Shown here one piece after another: positions 1 to 5,600 of a stretch of DNA of 5,600 bases. The position numbers were made by a program, and so were the translations under genes. The notes beneath the pieces are model-generated. The model had not been told where the DNA came from. It did not search any database and worked only from the letters and a program-made list of their open reading frames with translations. The DNA lies in assembly GCA_947175775.1 (NCBI GenBank), contig CAMWNY010000198.1, forward strand, positions 1-5,600, in the 5' to 3' direction. This DNA is from an uncultured Lachnospiraceae bacterium. Lineage in GTDB: Bacteria > Bacillota > Clostridia > Lachnospirales > Lachnospiraceae. The first letter of the stretch is position 1, and the number at the start of each line of letters is the position of its first letter.

Positions 1-804
1 CGTCATAAACGAGAACGGATTCCAAAGTAAAAATTCCAAAAACCGCTTATAGCAGCGCGGAATCAGTATCGGCATCTGCGCAGGCGCAATCTGTCCCATA
101 TTCCCCACGCCGCCGTATGTTTCATTGTCAAGGTTTGGATAAATCACATGCGACAGCCACATATACAGCGCCACACTCACCCCAAGCACAATCACACAGA
201 GAATGCCTTCCCGGAAAACCTTCCGGAACGTCTTGTCGTTATTGATTAAATCATGAATCATGCCCATAAGCATCAGCGTAATCGCAAAGCTGATATAACT
301 TTGATACGTGCCAAGCACGCAAATCAGCAGCGCCCCGCACGCAATACTGCCGTACCGGTACCGGCGCAGCAGATACACCGCAAGGCAGACCATGAAAATC
401 CCCATGCCAGACGTATGTGCCATAAACATAAACGTCATCGTGCTTGCCATGCTCGGAAAGGTCATCAGCGCTACCGGAACGAGAACCGCCCCCGTTGTGC
501 TCCTTATTCCCACAATCTCAAGAATAAGGCACGCCGAAACCGCAACCAGCAGTATAAACAGCACGCCGTGCACCGCCGGAATGCTGTGCACGCTCCCAAG
601 CGGATGAATATATTTCAAAAACCAACGCCCGAGATAGTCGCCGCTTCCGTAAGCGCTCATATTGTTCGCATCATCCCAATTTACAAGCTTGTGCGTCAGC
701 ATATAAAAATGCGTCACCCAGCCTGCAAGCAGTCCTGTGAACAGGCAGATTTTCGTATGCTTCGGAATTTTTTTATACAAAACCGCCAAAATATCAAACT
801 TCAT
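1..804 (-). CDS. GtrII-like membrane glucosyltransferase, N-terminal 268 residues (cut by window edge)
   Basis: The frame is open from an ATG at 804 to base 1 and carries on past the edge, so only the N-terminal part is seen. It begins MKFDILAVLYKK. A first membrane segment at about residues 18-36 is followed by an outward loop with an acidic pair (NWDDANN, D44-D45) and SGDYLGRWF (54-62). Further hydrophobic segments lie near 77-98, 104-122, 132-147, 151-185 and 199-219, with the motif YQSYISFA at 167-174. An acidic first loop followed by GRW, then a YQ-Y motif, is the pattern I know from the GtrII-type glucosyltransferase family (Glucos_trans_II). That family moves glucosyl residues from a polyprenyl-phosphate donor onto surface glycans outside the membrane. 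The start is supported by AGAGGTG at 812-818. The ATG sits inside the end of the GT4 gene with an 11-bp overlap, which suggests translational coupling. The sugar and acceptor cannot be read from the sequence; the family call is by motif memory, not by a search. Confidence 0.82.
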   Translation of the reverse strand, partial: MKFDILAVLYKKIPKHTKICLFTGLLAGWVTHFYMLTHKLVNWDDANNMSAYGSGDYLGRWFLKYIHPLGSVHSIPAVHGVLFILLVAVSACLILEIVGIRSTTGAVLVPVALMTFPSMASTMTFMFMAHTSGMGIFMVCLAVYLLRRYRYGSIACGALLICVLGTYQSYISFAITLMLMGMIHDLINNDKTFRKVFREGILCVIVLGVSVALYMWLSHVIYPNLDNETYGGVGNMGQIAPAQMPILIPRCYKRFLEFLLWNPFSFMT

Positions 805-1900
805 CAAACAGCACCTCTCTGTATTTGTCTCCCGTCTTATCCCAGTTGAAACGCTCCGCGTTGCGCAATCCCTTTTCCACAAGCGTCTTTGCGTATGCAC
901 TGTCCGTTGTGACCCTGATGAGCGCCTGTGCCACCTCCTGCACATCATGGGGATTCACCAAAAGCGCCGCGTCCCCGACTACCTCCGGAAGCGAACTCAT
1001 ATTCGAGCACACCACCGGCGTTTCCAGCTGCATCGCCTCAATCGGCGGAAACCCAAACCCCTCCGCGACCGAAAGGAATAAAAACGCCTTTGCATTGTGC
1101 ATCAGCCTGTGAAGCTCCTCGTCGCGTTCCACATATCCAATCCATGTAACCCCTTCGAGCTCCTTGTCAATGCCTTCAAGCTGCACGCCGTTTGTACCGA
1201 TTACGACAAGCGGCAGCGGATGTTTTGCAATGTCACGGTAATGCATATACGCCCTTGCAATTCCCTCAGCGTTTTTGTGCGGAAGCTTTGAAGTGACCGC
1301 TATCATGTAATCCTTCTCGTCCGCAGCATAAACCTCCTTTTTAATTGGAGTATAACCATTATGAATCACCGTAATCCGTTTATCGTTTGTATGCGCATAT
1401 TTCATAATATCACGCTTCGACGCCTCCGATATGGTAATCACCTTGTCCGCATGTTTTGCAGATGCTTTTAGCCGCCACATAATATAAAAGTTCTCCAAAC
1501 GGTTAAAATAGCCTTTAAAATGCTCATGGTAATAAAACGGTATCATGTCGTGGATAATCACGTATTCCTTCGTCAAATGAAGCATCGACGCATATCCGCG
1601 CACAAAAAGCACCTTGTCCGCTCCCAGCTTTTTGGCAAGCAGGGACACGTCAAAAAGCTCCCATTTGATACAGGTAAGCTTACTGAGCGGATTTTTTTTG
1701 ATTTCGATAAACGTTACACCCGCAACGTCAAAATCCTTTCGATTGCAGGAATTTCCCAACACAATAATCTCGTTTTGACTGGACTTCGCTGCATTTTGCT
1801 TTCCCGCTAGCTCCCATACGAGATGACGCGCAAGATTGTATATGCCGATGCTCTTTCCGGCTCCCTTTACCTGCTTAAAGCAGTCGATTACAAGTTTCAT
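794..1900 (-). CDS. GT4-family glycosyltransferase (GT-B fold), 368 aa
   Basis: This is a complete, soluble glycosyltransferase of the GT4 / 'glycosyl transferases group 1' type. It transfers a sugar from a nucleotide-sugar donor, probably to a lipid-linked oligosaccharide at the inner face of the membrane. In the 368-residue numbering, the N-terminal half has a glycine-rich loop (KGAGKSIGIYN, about 13-22) and HDMIPF at 117-122, a motif common in mannosyl- and rhamnosyltransferase-like members. ISEASKRD (157-164) and HNGY (180-183) follow. The C-terminal donor-binding half has SKLPHKN (204-210) and the signature EGFGFPPIE, giving an EX7E pair at E280 and E288, then SSLPEVVGDAALLV. There is no membrane segment. 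An ATG at 1912 would add MEGQ, but the GGAGGGG at 1904-1910 lies correctly for the ATG at 1900 and would be inside the longer version, and MKLVIDCFK is a typical family N-terminus. It follows the DUF6311 gene by 21 bp. Donor and acceptor are unknown; rhamnose or mannose is only a guess. Confidence 0.93.
   Translation of the reverse strand: MKLVIDCFKQVKGAGKSIGIYNLARHLVWELAGKQNAAKSSQNEIIVLGNSCNRKDFDVAGVTFIEIKKNPLSKLTCIKWELFDVSLLAKKLGADKVLFVRGYASMLHLTKEYVIIHDMIPFYYHEHFKGYFNRLENFYIMWRLKASAKHADKVITISEASKRDIMKYAHTNDKRITVIHNGYTPIKKEVYAADEKDYMIAVTSKLPHKNAEGIARAYMHYRDIAKHPLPLVVIGTNGVQLEGIDKELEGVTWIGYVERDEELHRLMHNAKAFLFLSVAEGFGFPPIEAMQLETPVVCSNMSSLPEVVGDAALLVNPHDVQEVAQALIRVTTDSAYAKTLVEKGLRNAERFNWDKTGDKYREVLFDEV
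812..818 (-). promoter_or_regulatory. Shine-Dalgarno site of the GtrII-like gene, inside the GT4 coding region
   Basis: The minus strand reads AGAGGTG, then CTGTTTG, then ATG at 804. The site lies within the last codons of the GT4 gene, whose TGA is at 796-794, so ribosomes finishing GT4 would end just past the next start. Confidence 0.75.
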
Positions 1901-1903
1901 CTG

Positions 1904-1910
1904 CCCCTCC
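1904..1910 (-). promoter_or_regulatory. Shine-Dalgarno site deciding the start of the GT4 gene
   Basis: The minus strand reads ATGGAGGGGCAGATG. The GGAGGGG lies three bases before the ATG at 1900, with the GGAGG core five bases away. It overlaps the alternative ATG at 1912, which is therefore more likely part of the ribosome site than a start codon. Confidence 0.8.
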
Positions 1911-1921
1911 ATTTGACCCTT

Positions 1922-3571
1922 TTAGTCAATCTCATTCACCGTTGCGACAATGTATTCATCCGCCTCATAAAAATGCAGTCCGTACTCTGCAATGTTTTGC
2001 GTCTCGCCGCGGCGGAAAATGAAGATACAGTCCGCATCCTTTTGCGCAAGGCTTTTTTCCGTATTCTCATTGACATTGATGCCACGCGCAAAATAATAAT
2101 TATTCATTGTCAGCCCATTGTCGTAGGCAAACTTTGCTATATGCATTATACCATTATTGTCAATATTATGCGATACCCAAACGATATGCGAAAACGCGCC
2201 GCTTTCTGAAAGCCGCGTCCAAACATCACTTTTAAGCGGTGATTCATATGTCACCGCACCCGCAAAGGTCCTGTGCTGCGCTATAAGCTTTCCGCTGATG
2301 TCAAACATCTGTAAGCCTACACACACCACAAGCACTGCCGCCGCTATGCGCTTTTTAGAAAACAGCCTGTCGCAGCAGACAACCGCACCAGTCATGATCA
2401 GATAGCATACCGGCCACACAATCCTGCCCGACGAGCGGAACATTCCCCAATAGTGCGTCAGCGTACTGCTGTCCGTCAGTATAAACAAAAGCTTATCGCC
2501 AAACGTCACCTCCGGAGACGCCGCAAACAGAATCAGCCCGACAGACATCAGAATCACTACCGTTCCATACAAAATAAAATCCGCTTTATCCTCCCTGCGT
2601 GCAAACCGCACACGTTTTACAGCCAAAAGCACGACATAGACAAGCGCCGCCGCAAGCAGCAGATACACGCCAAGCCCTAAATACGCAAAGCCCTCATACT
2701 GCCCGTCGCGGTATGTCAAAAGCGCCGGAAAAAAGCGTGAGTAACCCTTCGCATTGAAAAATCCGTTTAAATTAAAGCTGAATTCTCCCAAATCATTGCT
2801 CCCCGCATCTGCCCGCGTGGAAAAACCGCCGAGCACATACGTGCAGACAAACAGTCCCAGCCCAAATGCCGCACCGGGCAGCAGATAGCTTATTTTCGTT
2901 TTCAGCCGCGCCTTCTTTAACAGGCTGCAAAGCACAAAACCACACAGAAACGCTCCGCACATCGGCAGCAGATACATATGGACTGAACCGATATACGCAC
3001 CGACAAGTCCCCAGTACAGCGCCGTCCGTTTCACATCCGTATAGATTTTTCGATGGCGTATAAACAGATAAATCGCCGCAAGGATAATCCAGTGTCCGCC
3101 AAGCGCCGTATGGCGGAACATTTTCTCAATCACGACAGGCGACAGGATAAAAAGGACGCTGCCGATAAGCGTTTGCAGCTTTCCTACCCCAAACTCTTGT
3201 AAAATCTTTGCCGCAAACAGCCCCTGAAGCATAAAGCAAGCCAAACCAAACCAGCCAAAATATTGGAATGTCTTGGGCAAAACGGGCGACAGCAGCTTAA
3301 AGAACACGGCAAAAAGCGGTATTGAATCCGTAAAGATTACCGAACTGCAGTCAGGATACGCTAACCTGTCCGTCAGACCAAGCGGAAACCGCCAGGCGCC
3401 TTCGCGGAAAAAACACCAGCCCAAATAATGCTGCGTCAAGTCCCCCCTGTTTAAAAGCCAATCGTCATAAAGTGGGTTCAGGACACGAAAACCGTAAACT
3501 GCAAGAAAGCAGAATGCGCCAATAAGCATTGCGATTATTTCTACAGTTTTAATAGAAGCCTTATCTTTCAT
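1922..3571 (-). CDS. DUF6311-like polytopic membrane protein, possible GT-C-type glycosyltransferase, 549 aa
   Basis: This is a complete integral membrane protein with roughly eleven hydrophobic segments. The first is at about 10-30, followed by a loop with D36-D37 and the block GDLTQHYLGW (43-52), then FPLG (62-65), YPDCSSVIFTDSIPL (72-86) and FQYFGWF (102-108). A second conserved-looking block, FRSSGRIVWP, is at 378-387. These blocks match my memory of the DUF6311 family, found in bacterial surface-polysaccharide clusters. The family has no settled function. The acidic residues in the first outward loop and the overall layout resemble GT-C enzymes that use polyprenyl-phosphate sugars, so extracytoplasmic sugar transfer is an inference. 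After the last membrane segment (about 408-425) there is a soluble tail of about 120 residues (430-549), probably on the outer side. The start ATG follows AAAGGTGG (3576-3583) by four bases. It begins 15 bp after the upstream gene's stop and ends with TAA. Confidence 0.85.
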   Translation of the reverse strand: MKDKASIKTVEIIAMLIGAFCFLAVYGFRVLNPLYDDWLLNRGDLTQHYLGWCFFREGAWRFPLGLTDRLAYPDCSSVIFTDSIPLFAVFFKLLSPVLPKTFQYFGWFGLACFMLQGLFAAKILQEFGVGKLQTLIGSVLFILSPVVIEKMFRHTALGGHWIILAAIYLFIRHRKIYTDVKRTALYWGLVGAYIGSVHMYLLPMCGAFLCGFVLCSLLKKARLKTKISYLLPGAAFGLGLFVCTYVLGGFSTRADAGSNDLGEFSFNLNGFFNAKGYSRFFPALLTYRDGQYEGFAYLGLGVYLLLAAALVYVVLLAVKRVRFARREDKADFILYGTVVILMSVGLILFAASPEVTFGDKLLFILTDSSTLTHYWGMFRSSGRIVWPVCYLIMTGAVVCCDRLFSKKRIAAAVLVVCVGLQMFDISGKLIAQHRTFAGAVTYESPLKSDVWTRLSESGAFSHIVWVSHNIDNNGIMHIAKFAYDNGLTMNNYYFARGINVNENTEKSLAQKDADCIFIFRRGETQNIAEYGLHFYEADEYIVATVNEID

Positions 3572-3575
3572 AGCG

Positions 3576-3583
3576 CCACCTTT
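3576..3583 (-). promoter_or_regulatory. Shine-Dalgarno site of the DUF6311-like gene
   Basis: The minus strand reads AAAGGTGG followed by CGCT and ATG. It fills half of the 15-bp gap after the previous stop codon, so the two genes are almost certainly on one transcript. Confidence 0.75.
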
Positions 3584-3586
3584 CCC

Positions 3587-5425
3587 TCAAGCCTCTGTTT
3601 CCACACCGTGAACGAAATCCCGGTAATACACAAGCGCAAGCAGCACCGGAACCATGCACATCGTCGGCATTGCATATCTGATACAGGTGTTCACCGGCGA
3701 AATCAGACATACTAAAATATTGACTGCCGGAGGAATCACTGCAGTCAGCAGCCGGTACCTCTTTTTTGCAATCAGGTACATCCCTGCGAGAACCACACAC
3801 CACGTATAGAAACCGCAGCGGTATAAAAGTCCGATGCCCGGCAGATACTCCGCCTTGCTCACCTGCTGAAGCAAGAACCGTGCAGACTGCAGCTGCTTAA
3901 TCTGCCGGTATGCATGCATACCGCTTGTCAGCATATTGCGCTCACTCTCGTAAAAGCCTGTTCCCTCCTTGTACGGCTTTGCTTCCGGATAATAATAGCC
4001 ATACGAACATTCGAGAAACGTCTTGACATAAGACATCGGATGGCGCAAAAACTGCGCAAACCATACTTTAAAGTAGTCGCCTTTCACCGCGGAAAATTCT
4101 TTGTTGGTGTGATCTGCCGAATGGTACTCCGAGAGCTTTAAGCAGTTTTTCACCCAGTCCGCAAGCTGTGGATTGTATACCTCCACCATCTCATCATAAT
4201 CAAAAACAGTATTTAATAACGCCCGCTCTTCATCCGTCACATCCTCAGGGTAATCCTGCCCGTATTTTGCCGTCTGCTGAAACAAAATACAGAACGTGTC
4301 CTCCTTCGTTTCAAGACGCGTCACGCCAAGCGCCGGATACAGCATATTGTTGAGCGCCATATTGGCAATCAGCATCACACACGCTCCCACAATCAATAAC
4401 ACCTGTTTTCTTTTCGCAAAATACGCAGCAAACGGAACGGCAAACAGCACCACGAACACACCGTTGTTTCTTGTCTGCATCATCAGCACAGCATAGACAA
4501 TCATCCAAACAAGATTGCTCTTTTTGCGCCAAAACAGCGCACCGTCCACTACACAGGAAATCAACTGCAGGGTAAATAAAAGTGTCAGCGGATAGTAGAG
4601 CGTATCCTTTATAACTGTCACATCAAAGATACACCATACCGTAAATACCGCATAATAAGCAAGACTTCCCCACCGTACCCAGTAAGGCGTCTTAAGCCGT
4701 TTATAAAGCACGCACACCTGTGCCACGGCAAACGCCGAGAGCAGGGTCTGCATCACGGGAATTACAAACATTCCGATATTGGGAATGCCCCATTCCTGCG
4801 AATACCATGCAATCGCACCATACAGATAACTAATCAGCGGCGGATGATGGTCCGTAAACGGTTCCGTTCCAAAAAAACAGCAAATCTGAGCGCCGCCGTC
4901 CCACGACATGGAGCATGGGTAAAATGCCAAAAGATACGGCAGACGGCACAAAATGACCACAAGCATTACGCCTGCCGTCACATGTTTTTCAAAAAGCCAC
5001 TCCGTAAACGCACCTGATTTGACAACTGCCTGTGATTTGGAATGTGTATCAATCATATGCATCAAAAACATTGTTGCAAGATAAAACAATGGCATATATC
5101 CCAAAAACAGAAATATGGCAAAGAATTCATATTTTAAATCAGGCTCCGCAGCCTGTGCTTTTCCGATAATCATAAAAACAGAGAACAAAAACGCCGTTAT
5201 CAAACTACTTCGTTTTTCACGAATACCTGTATGAACAAAGATCTTTCGCTCCACAATCCATTTGTGATAGATTGTCCAAACTGCCACAAACACGATAAGC
5301 TGTGGTATTCCGTCGCCGTTAATTGCCATTGATAGGTTGCCTGTTGATACGACATCCGCAAAAAGTGCTGTTGTTGTAAATATTGCCGCTGCCAAAACCG
5401 GCAGTTCACCGATTAGCCTTTTCAT
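3587..5425 (-). CDS. DUF6020-like polytopic membrane protein, possible GT-C-type glycosyltransferase, 612 aa
   Basis: This is the first gene of the visible operon and a complete integral membrane protein. In the 612-residue numbering, hydrophobic segments lie near 8-26, 40-57, 73-90, 99-125, 148-170, 217-241, 252-268, 275-295, 304-318, 322-337 and 342-362, with three more near 539-554, 558-577 and 586-602. Family-type blocks are FYPCSMSWDGG (168-178, with D176), TDHHPP (191-196), KDTLYYP (273-279), RNNGVF (319-324) and FQQTAKY (382-388). These match my memory of DUF6020, whose function is not established. SWD followed by a DHHP loop and a C-terminal RYAMP suggest a GT-C-like transferase acting outside the membrane, but that is inference. 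A soluble region of about 175 residues (363-538) sits before the last three segments. The start at 5425 is chosen for the perfect GGAGG at 5431-5435, five bases upstream. The frame stays open to a TTG at 5536, but neither that nor the ATG at 5500 has a good ribosome site. Confidence 0.83.
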   Translation of the reverse strand: MKRLIGELPVLAAAIFTTTALFADVVSTGNLSMAINGDGIPQLIVFVAVWTIYHKWIVERKIFVHTGIREKRSSLITAFLFSVFMIIGKAQAAEPDLKYEFFAIFLFLGYMPLFYLATMFLMHMIDTHSKSQAVVKSGAFTEWLFEKHVTAGVMLVVILCRLPYLLAFYPCSMSWDGGAQICCFFGTEPFTDHHPPLISYLYGAIAWYSQEWGIPNIGMFVIPVMQTLLSAFAVAQVCVLYKRLKTPYWVRWGSLAYYAVFTVWCIFDVTVIKDTLYYPLTLLFTLQLISCVVDGALFWRKKSNLVWMIVYAVLMMQTRNNGVFVVLFAVPFAAYFAKRKQVLLIVGACVMLIANMALNNMLYPALGVTRLETKEDTFCILFQQTAKYGQDYPEDVTDEERALLNTVFDYDEMVEVYNPQLADWVKNCLKLSEYHSADHTNKEFSAVKGDYFKVWFAQFLRHPMSYVKTFLECSYGYYYPEAKPYKEGTGFYESERNMLTSGMHAYRQIKQLQSARFLLQQVSKAEYLPGIGLLYRCGFYTWCVVLAGMYLIAKKRYRLLTAVIPPAVNILVCLISPVNTCIRYAMPTMCMVPVLLALVYYRDFVHGVETEA

Positions 5426-5430
5426 AAAAT

Positions 5431-5437
5431 CCTCCAC
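5431..5437 (-). promoter_or_regulatory. Shine-Dalgarno site deciding the start of the DUF6020-like gene
   Basis: The minus strand reads GTGGAGG, then ATTTT, then ATG at 5425. The GGAGG core with a five-base spacer is near ideal. It rules in favour of the 612-residue protein over a version extended by 37 residues from a TTG at 5536. Confidence 0.85.
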
Positions 5438-5450
5438 TTTATCCTGCTTT

Positions 5451-5460
5451 TCCGTACGGA
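5451..5460. repeat. 10-bp perfect palindrome TCCGTACGGA in the leader
   Basis: The sequence equals its own reverse complement and lies 26 bp before the first start codon. It has no loop, so it is better suited to binding a dimeric protein than to forming an RNA hairpin. Symmetry does not extend to the next base on each side. It may be chance, since the frame here is also open. Confidence 0.35.
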
Positions 5461-5600
5461 TTGATTCGTTGCTCGCGGGAATAAAAAAATGTATAAACAT
5501 AGCTGAAAAAACAGCATACGAACACAGTATTTCCAAACAATTTCTAAATAAAGCTTTTGATAACAGGAAATTTCTTTAATATAAATGTAATCATATATCC

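Larger units (their letters stand above)
5426..5600 (-). promoter_or_regulatory. AT-rich leader / possible promoter region upstream of the operon
   Basis: This 175-bp stretch is clearly richer in A and T than the genes and holds no convincing coding region apart from the poorly supported N-terminal extension of the first gene. On the minus strand there is a weak promoter-like pair, TTGTTT (5540-5535) and TATGCT (5518-5513), with a 16-base spacer. There is also a better -10-like TATATT (5583-5578), whose -35 would fall just outside the window. Neither is strong enough to assign. A 10-bp palindrome lies at 5451-5460. The region could also be an internal gap in a larger cluster transcribed from further right. 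Confidence 0.35.

Noticed and set aside
253..849. A 198-codon open frame on the plus strand, rich in H, R, N, Q and K
   Set aside because: It is antisense to the GtrII-like gene, has low-complexity basic composition and no recognisable motif. The opposite strand encodes a protein with clear membrane segments and family motifs.
1823..2209. A 128-codon open frame on the plus strand across the GT4/DUF6311 junction
   Set aside because: It lies antisense to two well-supported genes, spans their junction and shows no family motif.
3561..3803. An 80-codon minus-strand open frame overlapping the end of the DUF6020-like gene
   Set aside because: It is in a different frame from the real gene, is Cys/Arg/Gly-rich without domain structure, and is explained as an alternate-frame shadow.
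5337..5579. An 80-codon plus-strand open frame covering the leader
   Set aside because: Much of it is antisense to the first gene's N-terminus, and nothing in its product is recognisable. It is not supported as a gene, though a small divergent gene cannot be fully excluded.
1..5600. CRISPR arrays, tRNA or rRNA genes, insertion sequences and intrinsic terminators
   Set aside because: Reading both strands showed no regular direct repeats, no transposase-like protein, no RNA gene signature and no GC-rich hairpin followed by a T run between the genes.

Overview
The window looks like part of a surface-polysaccharide (cell-wall glycan) cluster from a Gram-positive Firmicute, most likely a clostridial or Lachnospiraceae-type gut anaerobe. 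This rests on the DUF6020- and DUF6311-like membrane protein families, strong GGAGG-type Shine-Dalgarno sites, tight gene packing and a moderate GC content. The taxon is an inference; no marker gene is present.

All four genes lie on the minus strand and read right to left. From 5425 to 3587 there is a 612-residue polytopic membrane protein resembling DUF6020. From 3571 to 1922 there is a 549-residue polytopic membrane protein resembling DUF6311. From 1900 to 794 there is a 368-residue cytoplasmic GT4-type glycosyltransferase. From 804 to the left edge there is the first 268 residues of a GtrII-like membrane glucosyltransferase, which is cut by the window. The gaps are 15 bp, 21 bp and an 11-bp overlap, each gene has its own Shine-Dalgarno site, and no terminator lies between them, so they form one operon. 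The 175 bp to the right (5426-5600) is AT-rich and appears non-coding; it probably holds the leader and perhaps the promoter.

The likely division of labour is inferred. The GT4 enzyme would add a sugar from a nucleotide-sugar donor to a lipid-linked glycan inside the cell. The three multi-spanning proteins, each of a different family, look like GT-C-type enzymes or related glycan-handling membrane proteins that would decorate the glycan outside the membrane with sugars carried on polyprenyl phosphate. The enzymes expected to supply those donors (a GtrB-like polyprenyl-phosphate glycosyltransferase and a GtrA-like flippase) are not in the window. No RNA genes, mobile elements, CRISPR arrays or sizeable repeats were seen. 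The region is a coherent, fairly ordinary polysaccharide locus; its interest lies in the side-by-side set of poorly characterised membrane families.
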